Source: Dasypus novemcinctus (lineage: Eukaryota; Chordata; Mammalia; Cingulata; Dasypodidae). From it: a stretch of 64,000 bases of DNA. A model generated the notes under the pieces. That model was not told where the DNA came from. It worked only from the letters and a program-made list of their open reading frames with translations, and searched no databases. Location: the NCBI RefSeq assembly GCF_030445035.2, contig NC_080677.1, positions 113,081,263 to 113,145,262 of the forward strand. The letters are read 5' to 3'. This document shows, one piece after another, positions 33,851-45,711 of this stretch. The position numbers and the translations under genes are program-made. The first letter of the stretch is position 1. Each line of letters starts with the position of its first letter.

Positions 33851-35039
33851 GTAAAATACTTCCCATGTTGTGGTTTCAGTGTTCTTCATAAGAGGACATA
33901 TTAGAGACTTAGCACAAATGCCCCATTATTGGTTTCTCACAGCTGTCACGTTAAATGCCAGCTTAGAAATGTTATTCTAGCACACCTTCCAGAGCAGTAG
34001 TTGCAGGACTGTTTTTTCAAAATAATTACTTACAATCCTTAATTTTTGAAAAATTGATGATTCCTAAACACATTTTTAAAGGGTTAAGCTGCATCTAAGT
34101 GCCCAGAGTTTTCTGAAGTAGATGTATTTGTGGGAAATTTTGTGTAGAAAGTTGGCATTAGGAATGTCTGAAATGTCAGGGCAAGGAAATTGGAGATGTG
34201 AAAATAGCTTCAAGCTGGTGTTTCTCCATGCCTACCATTTAGAGAGAGGAGGCACAGGAAGTGAATTCTTATACTCTATTGGTAAGAATAGAGTATGTTC
34301 CCAATCTGCACCATGAGTTGTGGGTTGGATTTATTCAATTCTTGTATCTGGTTTAATGCATGCTTCACAAATTATATAAATTGTTTTTCACTCTTAATTA
34401 AAATTTATTTTTAATAAAGCACTTACGCTCCTAATCATGGTATATTAAGTTGGCAGCATAGGTGACGTGTAAAATAAAGTCTATAAGGGATTTTGTTAAT
34501 ATTTGTATTCATATTTCACATTTTTGAAAGATTTCTTAAGCTAACTGTTTATTTCTTCTTGAAAATTAAAAATTGGACTGACTCTGAGACAGTGCCTTGA
34601 GCCTAATGTGAGGCTGTGGAGAAGTTTCCCTGTTCTGTCATTATGGTTCTTACCAGTTTTGTCTGTTTTTCTAGCAAATTTCAATCATCTGTTAGGTTTC
34701 TAAAAAAAAAAAAGCAAGAAAGCAAGAAAAGTCAGACATTAGGTCAGGGAATAAGTGATTTTTTTTTCAATCAAAGACAAAGCAATTCATCCTCAGTCTT
34801 CACATGATTTGTATGCTAAATTGTTTTGTCAGTGTCTAGAGTTAACTAATTTTAATGGACCATCATTGTTCACTGTGCTGTGTGTGTCTCAAGAAGTCAG
34901 CACAATCTCTTTCTTATGGTTTTAATTTCTTACTCATGCAGTTGCCATTGCAGACTTTTTAAAACCTCCTACTTGAAATGATTCTTACATATATGTAGGT
35001 GGTATTGCAAAGCTGGAAAGCACTTATTAAGCTCAAATC

Positions 35040-35225
35040 TAGAGATATTTGTTGAGTACTTATACAAAAAGCACTGTTCTAAGCACTTTAATATATCATC
35101 TCATTTAATCTTTGTCGTAACTCTATTATTGCTATTTTCCAGATGAAGAAACTAGGGCACAGAGAGGTTAAGTAACTTGCTCAAAGTTATATATGTATAG
35201 CAAATGGCAGCACCAGGATTCAGAT
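35040..35225 (-). repeat. MIR SINE, antisense
   Basis: 'tatttgttgagtacttatac', 'cactgttctaagcactttaa', 'agatgaagaaactagggcac' and 'agagaggttaagtaacttgc' are textbook antisense MIR. Confidence 0.92.
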
Positions 35226-35329
35226 ATAGGATAGTTTACTTCCACAACCAATGTCCTTAACTTCTTCAGGGTAACACAGTAAATGAAATTCAAATGTCTC
35301 TCCCTTCAGAAAAGGGTATGGTGTGAACT

Positions 35330-35680
35330 CTACAGTGCTGTCAACAGAAATAGAATTTAAGTCATAAATGCGAGCCACATAGGTAATTTTAAATTTTCTA
35401 CTAGTCACAATTTAAAAAGTAAAAAGAAACAGGTGGAACTAATTTTCATATTATATTTAACCCAATATATCCAAAATAGTATCATTTCAACATGGTAATC
35501 GACTTACAAAATGATTGATTTGACATTTGACATTCTTTGGTTTCATAGTGATTTTTAAAATCAGGTGTGGATTTTATACATACAGCACATTTCAATCTGT
35601 TCCAGCCATATTTCAAGTGCTAAGTAGTCACATGTAGCTAGTAGCGTTCATACTGGCTGTTTCTAGTAGAAATCTAGAAA
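35330..35680. repeat. Ancient interspersed repeat, family unresolved
   Basis: 'aaatgcgagccacataggta', 'aaaaagaaacaggtggaact', 'caatatatccaaaatagtat' and 'tagtcacatgtagctagtag' belong to a common mammalian repeat whose ends carry 'agccacatgtggct'. I cannot assign the name with confidence. Confidence 0.65.
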
Positions 35681-36339
35681 TGTCTCACAAATGGTTTATT
35701 GTATTCTTCCATTTCAAGAGACTTTCCAAATCACAACTGAAAGAGTTTAAAGAAAAAACAACGGGGGAATCATTAAATGAAGAAAGAAGTTCACAATTTT
35801 CAAATGTTAAAGAGAGTCTATTAAAAAAAAAGAGTGCCCTTGTGTCTCAAAGGGAGGGATTCTTCAGCAACAGCTGGGTCTCTAACAATAACAGAATTCC
35901 CTGGCTCCCCACTGGGCAGGTTGGGAAGCAACCAACAGTACTTGGAAATATTCTTTGAGCCATTCAAAGATTTCCTCAGAGATACTGCCAGGACTACTGA
36001 GAATACTGTGTATCAAGGATGGAAAATTTATCATTTAAAAGAAATATATATGACTATGACTTCTCATATGATTAATTTGATGTTAGGAACATTGTTTTAT
36101 TGATAGCACTTTCATCGGAATTGTTTACTTGTTTTTAGCTGCTGAAATATTGCAGTACCACAAACGATCATTTGAATGTCTCTTTTGAGTTCCTTTGCAA
36201 ATGTTTACTGTCACCTGGGAATTTGGGACCTTTGTCACTTGATGGTCCTCATTAAATTTGAAGCCATTTCTAGCATTTAAAGCTTGTTCCAAAAGTTGTA
36301 TCTCTATTATAACCTTAGTTCTTTCTTCCAAGGAAAACA

Positions 36340-36480
36340 GCTTGGCATAGTAACAAGATATTGGTATGGGTGTGACAAGAGAATGCTGTTTTACTTCTCT
36401 GAGTCTTAGTTTCATTATTTCACAGTACTTTTCCCCCACTACTTCTCTTCATTGTAAGAATTAACAAGACAATACTGAGA
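36340..36480 (+). repeat. MIR fragment
   Basis: 'gtatgggtgtgacaagagaa', 'tacttctctgagtcttagtt' and 'ttgtaagaattaacaagaca' follow MIR in sense, strongly decayed. Confidence 0.5.
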
Positions 36481-37699
36481 AAGCAATAGAACGATGGAAA
36501 TAAATCTTAAGTAGCAATTACATGGTTCTCAAAGCTCCTCGTTCCTTCAGTTTTTTGCAGGACCCTGGTCTTTGCTTTGAAATCACTTGCCCCGAAGGGT
36601 GGTACAGAGTATTACAGCTGAAAACCATTATCCTATTCTTTATTTTTGTGATGTTTTGTGGGATTGCACATTTCTTGTAGAGGACTTCTTGCTTATTGTA
36701 ATTCAAAGATAGACGCCATTTAATGTCGAAGCCAAGCAACAAAGGGAATGTTACTGTTGTCTTCATCACGTCCTCATTCATATTTGTGTTCGTGTTTGTG
36801 AACAAAAGGACTTTTGGGGGAATTGAACACAATTTGGCTATTAAGTGAACCTAATCTTTCTCAGGACTTGAGTTTCTTAGGCTTGTAAGGTAAGGGGTTA
36901 GACTAGAGGATCCCTTGAGATATGTGGGCCTCTAAGGGTTTATAACAGTGGTGCAGAGGCAGCCAGGCAGGGCAAGAAGCTGCTGGGAGGATCAGATCTT
37001 CTAAAATCAGTTCCTGTTCCACCTGCAAAACTACTACTGTTATGGGAAGCAGACAGGAAAGAGGTGTCTTTTGCTGCTTTTTGGGACCTTTACATCCAGA
37101 AAGGCTGGCCAAGGCAGGGCAGCCCAAGCTTCTAGAGTTCCAAAGATAGCAGAAGCTGTCACAGCAACTGCTGCCTCTGATTAGCCTTGGTTCTCTGCAG
37201 GGGGCACTGATGGGTGGACAATTGGAGCCCAGGACCTGATTCTGTGTCATCACTTCTCCAGATGCTTTCAGACCAATACTAAATCACTTTACCCTTGCCC
37301 TGTTTCATGACCCCTGACTTAATACCTGCTTCATGGTGACCAACTTGTCCTGCTTCCTGATGACCTGGCTCCGTGGTAATGGAGGCAGCCTTTTCAGCTG
37401 CCCCTGGATCTTGCCCTAACACTAGATCACTGATTCTAGTGCAAGCCGTTGTATCCCTCAGCCAGCTGCTTTAGTTAGGCCAGCAGTGCAGACAGAGGGC
37501 CTACTGTGGCCAATTCTCGTGACTGGAGTTGGAGACCAGCACTCTTAGTGGCAGCTGGTGCAGAGGTGTGCTGCCTTGCAGCACCATCTCTAACAGAGAG
37601 CTGGAATGCCAAGTTGTGGAAACTTTCTTTTGACCTTCAAACAGACCAAGCTTATTTTCACCTTAGGAGCTCCATCCCTTCTGGCCTCTACTAGAAGCT

Positions 37700-38068
37700 T
37701 CTCCCCAGTTTTTCAAAACACTCCAGTCCTTCACTTCAAGCCTCTGTGCAAATCCTCACAGGCCTCCTCTCAAGTAGCTCTCTCCAGCACCCCCTTCCTG
37801 TTTCCTTTATCCTTTACACTGCTTTATTTTTCATTAGCACTGAGATTATATCATATTGTATATTATGTTTTTACATCTTTAGGCGTTCGTTGTCTTTCCC
37901 ACTAAAAGTTAGCTTCAATAAATTTGATATTATTTATTATATTATAAATAAATTTGATATTACTTATTATTTCAAGAGCTCAGGGACTTTATCTTGTTCA
38001 TTTGACCAATGCTTCATAATTCATAACTGGTTCATAATTGGCAGTGAAGGATATTTGTTGAATGAATG
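37700..38068 (+). repeat. LINE-2 3' end, sense
   Basis: 'cttcaagcctctgtgcaaat', 'tttacactgctttatttttc', 'agctcagggactttatcttg' and 'gatatttgttgaatgaatgc' are the L2 3' end. Inside, a ~21-base word (AAATTTGATATTAYTTATTA) occurs twice 30 bases apart (37919 and 37949), a small internal duplication. Confidence 0.85.
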
Positions 38069-38418
38069 CATGACTCTCAGGAGCCTTCAGGAATCTGCAG
38101 ATTTGCTTCTCTTTTCAATGCTTTGTTGATGTTTAAAGTATCCATAAGATTCTGGAACAATTGTTTATTAAATCTGAGACTTGAGTGTTCTCCTGTTGTA
38201 TGCAGAGGAGACAGACTGGAGATGAGAGGAAGTGGTTTAGCTGAAAGATGATGGGGATCTAAAATAAGGCAGTGCTAGTGGGGAAGGAGAAGAAGGGATG
38301 GCCTCCAGAGAGATTTCTGAGTAGAATTAATAAGACACATGGGAGTTCATGCATGAGGAAGAAGATGGACTTGAAGGGGACCTCCAGGCTTCCAGCTCAG
38401 GTGACTGGGTGATTGTGG

Positions 38419-38488
38419 CACCCCTCCTTTCCTCCCTTCCTCCTTTCTTCACATTTCCTCCTCTACCTCCTCCTCCTCTTTCCTTGTC
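38419..38488. repeat. CT-rich low-complexity tract
   Basis: Seventy bases of almost pure pyrimidine, with CCT-type units ('tcctcctctacctcctcctc'). Confidence 0.85.
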
Positions 38489-39099
38489 ATCAGATTCTAT
38501 CCTTGCACATAATATAAGATGTCACTCTCATTGGTCTCTCCCATCTTTGATCAGGGAAATAACCAAGCAAAATGGCTTGGGAAAACCAAACATATTGCCA
38601 AGTATAGGTAAGTCTCTGCCATTCAATATTTGGCTATTTAGTTAACACCTTAAGACCAATTGTCCCTTCAGAAAACTCAATTCCTTAAACTAGATTACGT
38701 CTCTTCTGGATTCCTTAAACCAATCATATCCCATCTCTTCTTTGTATTTCTCTAAAACTCATGGTGAAGTAAAAGAATGAAATAATAGCCGCCAGCAAAT
38801 GTGCCAGGCCCACATGAAACCCATTGTTTTCCTTTATCCCAGTTGTGGAATTCATGGTTGTCATTTAGGGGACTGCTAAGGACTTAATGTTTCCTCTTTG
38901 AGTAACCTCTCTGACTCCTTTTTGGTCAATCATTTTCATTTATTTAAAATTATAAAGCTGACTAATTAAAACTGTATTTTCCTAGAATGTATAGTTTCTG
39001 ACTTAAATGACTTGTGACATCTCCTTCCACAGAACCTGGTGAATTTTCAAACCCCTTATAGGATGCATGTATCCTAAATTAAGGTCTAAAAGGCATGAA

Positions 39100-39641
39100 T
39101 TTTCTCTTTTTTTTGGTTTTAGTTTTAGTTTTAAACCAGTAAAAATAATTTATTGGGAAATGGGGGGAAAGAACAGAGCTTGCTGAGAAATGGGAGAGAA
39201 AGATGAAAACATGCACAAGATTTGGTATGGGCTCCTCTAGGCAAAGCGCGCAAGTTTTGGCTTGTGTGGTCACTTTAAACTATTAATTATTCCTCCCCTT
39301 TGCTAATGCTAAGGGGAGGGCCCAGCTGTTATTGGTTATCCCACCAATGATGGGAGACAATGGTGAGGCCTGTTATGAGTATCCAGGGCCTCTCCTTGGC
39401 CCCAGAAAGAGTCCCAATTGGGACCTCAAAGTTGAGGTCAGGATCTCAGCAGGGTCTCTCAGCCATATGTCTGTCACCTATGTTGTCTGCTGGGCCAGCT
39501 GCCTTCCCCCTTTCACTATACTAACCTGCCTCAACTTCTCCCCTCAGAGAGTTCTTGCCCTTATATTAAAGGGAATGCTTAGGGGTGATAGTCTTTCTGT
39601 AGTTACTTCCTGCTGGTTAGGGTGGTAGTCCCTGCCTGACA
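39100..39641 (-). mobile_element. Possible LTR-like or processed retroinsertion, antisense
   Basis: On the reverse strand the unit starts TGTCAGGCAGGGAC (39641 downward), has a TATA-like TTTAATATAAGGGC near 39570, and an AATAAA at 39154-39149. An A-rich tail (AAAACTAAAACTAAAACC then eight A) starts about 20 bases after it. The start looks like an LTR and the tail like LINE-driven retroposition. No target duplication was found and no coding frame is present. I cannot assign a family. Confidence 0.4.
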
Positions 39642-39696
39642 GGGTGTAAACCTCTCTGGCTATTCTATTGCATTTAAGGAAAGATGGATCCGGCAC

Positions 39697-40315
39697 TGTT
39701 GTTGCAGTTGACATTATTTATGAATTTCAAAAAGAGATATTCTGTTTGTAAACTGGTTGGTTCCTCTGGGCGTGATACCCTTTGATTGTATTAAATTCAA
39801 AGGTTACATTTACTTGATTAAATTAAGATTAGGGCTTTGATTTGGCTACATCAGTAGGGCATTGAGTCCCCACCCCCTTGGTGGGCAGACACATGCAGAG
39901 AAAAGGACATGGCAGAGGAAGAGAGATGGCTCATTAGACACAGTAGAGGCCCTGGGAAGAGAGATGAACCTGATATTTACAGCTGACCTTGTGAAGAGAT
40001 TGAGCAGCTGAGCCCAGAAAAAAAATGAGCCCTGTGGAGAGAGAAAGCCTTATGACAAACTACAGCTGAGATTGTAAGAAGCTGGGACCACGGAACCTTA
40101 AGAGGAAGAAGGAAGGCTGAACCCTTGCAGACATCACCTGCCATCTTGCTCCAACATGTGGCCAATGACTGGATGAGAAAGTAGCTCTTATGGTACCTTG
40201 AGTTGGACTCTTTAGGGCTTTGTGACTGTAAGCTTCTGCCTCAAATAAATACCCTTTATAGAAGCTAACAGATTTCTGGTACTTTGTATCAGTACCTCTT
40301 TGGCTGACTAATACA
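39697..40315 (+). mobile_element. Solo LTR, copy A
   Basis: A 619-base unit with TG...CA ends (TGTTGTTGCAG...ACTAATACA) and a near-perfect 5-bp duplication, GGCAC at 39692-39696 and GACAC at 40316-40320. It ends with 'aagcttctgcctcaaataaa' then 'taccctttatagaagc', which includes an AATAAA signal. It is the same family as 42220-42677. There is no viral internal region. Confidence 0.8.
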
Positions 40316-40967
40316 GACACTCTGGTTGGAACTGGATAAAATCTCTGCATAGCTAATAAGGCATTGATTCTGTCAGAGATAAACTTAATTAGAATTTTGA
40401 AGATACATGGTCCCAAGAAGGCATGGATTTTAATTTGTTTTATATTCTCACAAAGTAGTGAATAGAATCAGAAATTTGTGCTGGAAAAGGAACTGTCAAA
40501 TGTAGTGAAACAGAAACAAATTCCTGTGCAAACCACCAAACAAGGTGAGAGAATAAAGAACTCAGCAAGGAGGGCCAGGTAACACTATCCAGTAACCTAC
40601 CTGATGATGCCTGGTAGAGATAAGCCAGTTCTAACTGTTCTCATGGTGATTTTCCTCACAGAAAAGTTGGTTTTTTTTTCTTTTTTTTCATATGCTACTC
40701 TGAAACAGTTGGGTGTTTGTTTTTTAAAAAACTTACAATTATGGAGATAGCTATAATGAAATTCCATTTTCTATGTGCCACAAATTGTTGAGTAAGTAAT
40801 CTCCTTCAGGGAATACAGAAATCATTTTTTTAAAAGTTGACTTTTTGAAAATACTATAGGTAAAGAAAATATGTAATTGTAGAAAATTCAAATAATACAG
40901 AAGTATAAAGAAGAAAATAATCTCCTGAAACCCCATTTCACCATTAGCCTTTGAGTGAAACAACATT

Positions 40968-41256
40968 CTCAACTAGGGCTTTCAAACTTTTTGAACATAA
41001 CCTTCAGCAAGAAATACCTTTTTTGTTACAATCTACTACGCACATACAAGCATGCATATACACATAAAAAAGACACCAAAAATTTTTGAAGCAATATTAA
41101 CCCTTACCTTGTAAGCAATACGTTTCAAAATTTTTTCTGTTTCATTGTATTCCATTAAAAAAACTGCTGGTTAAAAACTGCTAGTTTGGACCCATTAAAT
41201 TGATTTTAGGATCCACTAGTGGCTAGAGCTCCACAGTTTGAAAAACAGTGTTCTAG
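40968..41256 (+). repeat. MER58-like hAT element
   Basis: The ends are inverted: 'agggctttcaaactttttga' on the left and 'cacagtttgaaaaacagtg' on the right. Between them are 'gcaagaaatacctttttt', 'acgcacatacaagcatgcat' and 'cccattaaattgattttagg'. This matches MER58, a non-autonomous hAT-Charlie element. Confidence 0.85.
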
Positions 41257-42219
41257 ACCTCTTTCTATATATGGCTATACAGATTCATATGTCTGTAGCA
41301 GTAAAAAAAAAATTTAATGGTTACACCCATTTTTTTCCTAAGGAGACAATTTTTTTTTTTTAAGAAAAAGCTTTTGATATGAACAATGAGTCTGAAAGAA
41401 AAGGCAAACAGAGAGTTAACTAAACAGCTCACCATGGGAAGTTGGCAGGCTTCTGGGTATGGGAAGTAGCCTTGCCTGCCAGAGGCAAGGGGTTAGGGAG
41501 GATGGATAGACTGGAATCTTTGGATCAGCCATGCTGGAGAGATATTCAGACATTCTTGGCAGCAGATGGTTGAGGTTCCTTTAAGAATATAACCTTCTGG
41601 TAATATGTCCCTTTAAGTTATTTGGGGTGCTGTTATCCATATACCTTCTGTAAAAGTCTGCCATACCATAACTTTGGGCCCATGGAATTTGAGAAGAGGA
41701 GATATGAGGGTGGGAACTGCTCTGCATTGAGATGGCACAGGAAAGCGGGGGCTTGTGCTGAACCACAGGTATGTGTGTACCTTTGCTAATTCAGCAGAAA
41801 TAGCTGGGAACCAGAGGACTCCTTGTTGGCCCCTACCCGCCTCATCTTACCCTTGGAAGGACTGGGAGGGAAGCTGCATTCTTCATTTGATTCTCAAAGG
41901 GCCAGCTGATCCCAGATGACACCTGGGAGATACATGATTTTGTATGTATTCCATAATCATTCTCTTCATGGTGTTTGCAGCCTGTGAAGGAGATCTTCCC
42001 ATATTAGTCATCAGAGATGTCATCATCTAGAATTGTTGTCTCACATTATGGGAAGGTACCATGACTTATTTCATCATGTGATGATGGATTTTTTTTTAGG
42101 AATTTAGAATTCTTTTCCTTTTATAAATAGCATTAGACCGAGGTTCTTGGACCTACACTTCTGAATGTCTGATGACCTCTTTAGGATAAACCTCTTCAAG
42201 TGGGTAGCTGGTTGATAGC

Positions 42220-42677
42220 TGTAGCAGTTTGATATTATTGATGAATTCCAAAAAGAAATATTGGATTATGCTTGTAATCTGATCTGTACCTGGGAATGAT
42301 TGAATTATGATTAGGGCATGGCATGGCAAAGGACAGAGGTGAGGGTTTCTGACGTTGGAGTTTTGATGTTGGAATTTGATGCTGAAGACTTAAGCTGGAA
42401 CCCTGAGAAGTAAGCTCATGAGGGAAAGAGAAGCCAGCCCCAGGAAGAAAGGAACCTTGAACCGAAAGAAAAGCAAGCCCCAGGAACATAGGAACCCAGG
42501 AAACCTGAACCCTTACTGACGTCAGCAGCCATCTTGCTCCAGAAAGACTCTGATGAGGGAAGTAATTTATGCTTTATGGCCTGGTATCTGTAAGCTTCTA
42601 CCCCAAATAAATACCCTTTATAAAAACCAACCAATTTCTGGTACTTTGCATCAGCACCCCTTTGACTGACTAATACA
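42220..42677 (+). mobile_element. Solo LTR, copy B
   Basis: A 458-base unit TGTAGCAGTT...ACTAATACA, flanked by ATAGC (42215-42219) and ATAGA (42678-42682). It shares the start ('gatattattgatgaattcca'), the end ('ctaccccaaataaatacccttt' region) and the order with copy A, but lacks about 160 internal bases. It carries a perfect TGACGTCA and an adjacent YY1-type GCCATCTTG. Confidence 0.82.
42517..42524. promoter_or_regulatory. Perfect CRE palindrome inside LTR copy B
   Basis: TGACGTCA, followed six bases later by CATCTTG (YY1 core, reverse). Such CRE sites bind CREB/CREM. Whether it acts here is inference. Confidence 0.4.
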
Positions 42678-43444
42678 ATAGATTATGCATATTTAATACA
42701 TCAGATTGCCCTTTAGAAAGAATGTACCAGTTTCCACTGTCATCAGCAATGCTTCCAAGTGCATGGCCAGTGCTTGGTGAGACATGATGGCTGCAGGAAA
42801 ACATCTCCTCATATTTGTGTTAGGTTCAAGAATAAGAACTGCACTTGAGAGGGGGGAATCAATCCATTGTTCAAACATTCTGACTGATCAGTGTGAACCA
42901 AGTTTACTTTTTTACCTACTTGAATAATACAATATAAAAAGCAATGATCCCTTTTTCTTATAAACAATTCAAATGAAATCTAATGGAATGGCCTAGTTAT
43001 TTTATGGAAAAAATTGTGATAACATATTGTTGCTCTAACCAGATTAATATGTGCATGTTGCATACTGTAACTCTGGAATTTACCTATTGTATTCCAGTCT
43101 TTCACATTACAGTCAACGGTGTGTGTGTTTTTCCTCTGATTTAGAATAGCTTACATTTTAGCTGTGTTTTCTGGTTGCATAAGTCAGTACTGGTGACTGT
43201 TTTTGGAGTGCTTTTACAATGCACACAGAAATGGATGGGGGGCGGTAAATATAAATGAGAAAGCAATTATTAACTTTTTGCAATGTTCAATATCTCTACT
43301 TGAAATAAATTACAAGATGCTAATTACAAGAAGTTAGATAATATTGTTTGTCTTTAGTTTAGTGAGGACAGGCTGCTAGAGAATCCAGGCCTGCTGCAAT
43401 CCAAGCTCTATCAAATTACGGAATGATTAAACTGTCTTTTTTTC

Positions 43445-43610
43445 CACCTCTTTTTTATTTTTCTTACTGTTTACAATTGTAGAACAGAGCCTATACAGAA
43501 AAGTGTATAAAATATAAATGTACAGTTTAACAAGTAATTTTAAGATGAACAATCATGTAACACCCAGGACAAGAATATGTCATACAATTTTCAATTTTTC
43601 TCTTTCTTTA
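43445..43610 (-). repeat. Old L1 3' scrap, antisense
   Basis: 'tttaacaagtaattttaaga' then 'tgaacaatcatgtaacaccc' and 'aggacaagaatatgtcatac' match antisense old L1 sequence with '...caatcatgtaaccaccacccaggtcaagaaa...'. Confidence 0.6.
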
Positions 43611-44077
43611 AGATAATTCTCTCCTATGGAAGAGTCATCGAGTTAAATATATACATGCAGTAGAAAGGCATCACTAGTCACAACATAATTAGTATAGCAG
43701 AAGTGGGGACAGGGGGATGGAGGGAGCTGAGGTGGGGGACCAGGGAGCCCCTGCATACATTTTTCATATTCTTCCTCGACTCTGCATATTATTTTACTTA
43801 ATTGACATGGATGAGATGAGGAACAACATATAATCTCTAGAGAGGAAAAGAGAAAATGTGGGTGTGTGCTTTCACATTTATTGAAAGGGGTACAGTAATT
43901 CCCTTGTTCCTATGGAGATTTGTAGAATTCTCATTAAAAAGCAAAGTAAGTATACCAACAAAACAATATTTTAAATAAGTTGAATTTAAAGGATCCAAAC
44001 TGGATCCTATTACATTGTTCTCTTTTGTCTTTGTTCATTTAGTCTGTCAGTAATATTTTGTTTCTTTAACTAAACAG

Positions 44078-44158
44078 GTTGCTGAATTGGGTGAAATAGA
44101 ATGCATTGAAAATCTACCTCTCCTTCGAGTTCTCAATCTTCTAAGAAATCCAGTTCAG
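44078..44158 (+). CDS. LRGUK: LRGUK coding exon 8 (residues 310-336, last LRRs)
   Basis: The exon has 27 codons, phase 0 at both ends, acceptor CTAAACAG and donor GTAAGG. The peptide VAELGEIECIENLPLLRVL continues the repeat begun in exon 7 and ends with the final repeat, LNLLRNPVQ. The NP after the last strand is the usual end of an SDS22-type LRR array. Confidence 0.95.
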
Positions 44159-45182
44159 GTAAGGATCATTTATATCAGGTAGAGGGGGAGAGAGAAGTAG
44201 ACTATCTTGGAATTTTTCTTTGATAAAGAATAACAAGGAATACAGTGTGCTTATCTTCATTCTTCATTTCTCTGGAAACAATTAGAAGGGTCAAGCAAAG
44301 GTGCAACTAAAACTACTTGGTTTTTTTGGGGGTGGGGTGAGGTGGGGGAATAAGCTTTTCTTTTCGGGCTAACAAGTTCTCTCATCACTGTCAGCTAAAG
44401 TAAACCCTGAAATTGAATATTACAAGAGGAAGCCATTGAGATTGAAGAACAATGTCTTTTATACTGGAGAATGAAAGATTCCAGAAAAGTAGACAGAATA
44501 TGGTTTCTTCTTTCATAGGAGGAGAATGACAGTCTAAAGTATTTTGCCTGGCTGTAGCAGTGAAATTGGTGTGGTTGTAAAATGATTACAGAACAAAAGA
44601 ATGTATTTCCTAAGGATTCTTAACCTCTGTGATTCATGGATCCCACTGTTCTTTCTTCAGACTCCCCTTTTTCTCTCCATTGATAAATCCTTTCTCCTGG
44701 CCTCCTTCCCTCCCTCTTTATCCATCTGTTCTTTCTTCTACTTTTCCACCTATACCCTCCACTTACCTTTACCTAAACTCTTTTGAATTTGTGTGTATCT
44801 CTGTATACCTTTCTTTTTGTGCATATCTTGATGAACATACCTGGATAGATGAAAAACCAATATATAAAATAAGAAATTTTAAAATGAAAACAACTCTTTG
44901 TATAGGAATAGAGACAGTCAATTTAAAAGCATTTCTGGGAAAGAAAGGACCAGGGCTTAAACTGGCCATTACACCCCAGTTTCAGACCCATGATTATTTA
45001 TGCATATACATAAACCCTTGCACAAATGTTAACTCACTTATATACACACACTAGCCCCCTCCATTCATGCACTGAAATAATAGAAGATACCTTTGTTTAT
45101 TCATTTCATGTGCATTCCCATCTAAAAATTGCATTATCCACTAATATTTTTCCCTTCAGAGAGGTGTAGTTTCTTAATTACT

Positions 45183-45203
45183 AACAACAACAACAACAAC
45201 AAA
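45183..45203. repeat. (CAA)n microsatellite
   Basis: About seven AAC/CAA units. Confidence 0.95.
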
Positions 45204-45292
45204 CTCGAGTTACATTTCTGAAAGGCAGATAATCCTAACAGGGGAAGGTAGAGAGGAATAAGGGATATGTTTCACAATAATAAAATATCTGT

Positions 45293-45475
45293 CTTTGAAG
45301 CTAGAAGACAGGGTTTGAATCACTCACTGGAAATGGAATCTTAAATGAGGCACTTCACCTCTCTGAGGCTTATTTTCCTCTTTAGAAATGAGGATAATCA
45401 TACCCATCTTGTTTATCTCACAGGGAGATTGACTGGATCACACATTTGAAGGGCCTTCTAAGTTGTAAGGCAGAG
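45293..45475 (+). repeat. MIR SINE
   Basis: 'gaggcacttcacctctctga', 'cctctttagaaatgaggata' and 'cacagggagattgactggat' follow MIR in sense. Confidence 0.82.
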
Positions 45476-45624
45476 CCTGCATTTCAGTTAATGTGAGGGG
45501 ACTGGTAAATGTGAAAATGTGGAGACCTGCAGTGGAGTGTGTGTATGAAGCAAAATGGAATGCTGGTGCTTGTTTATTTAGGAAAAGAAGGGTAACTGAA
45601 TGGTCTTCTTAATACTTTAAATAG

Positions 45625-45711
45625 GAAAAATCTGAATATTGGTTCTTCGTAATTTTTATGCTACTACGATTAACAGAATTAGATCAGAAGAAGATTAAAG
45701 TGGAAGAAAAG
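45625..45711 (+). CDS. LRGUK: LRGUK coding exon 9 (residues 337-365, LRR cap)
   Basis: The exon has 29 codons, phase 0 at both ends, acceptor ACTTTAAATAG and donor GTATGT. The peptide has the form of an LRRcap motif: aromatic EYWFF, then a hydrophobic helix, then LTELDQKKIKVEEK. This cap covers the C-terminal edge of the LRR solenoid. Confidence 0.95.

Larger units (their letters stand above)
33851..44077 (+). other. LRGUK: LRGUK intron 7
   Basis: Phase 0 and 10.2 kb, the longest complete intron here. It holds MIR, an unresolved ancient repeat, L2, a possible retroinserted LTR-like unit, two solo LTRs of one family, MER58 and an L1 scrap. 33860-35030, 35690-36330, 36490-37690, 38100-39070, 40320-40960, 41260-42210 and 42690-43440 show nothing I can name, apart from a CT-rich tract at 38419-38488. 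Confidence 0.82.
44159..45624 (+). other. LRGUK: LRGUK intron 8
   Basis: Phase 0, donor GTAAGG. It holds a (CAA)n run and a MIR. The rest (44160-45170) is single-copy; the 141-codon frame at 44629-45054 has no gene-like features. Confidence 0.85.

Noticed and set aside
39692..42682. A provirus bounded by two LTRs
   Set aside because: Each LTR has its own distinct 5-bp duplication, and MER58, an older element, lies between them; they are separate solo LTRs.
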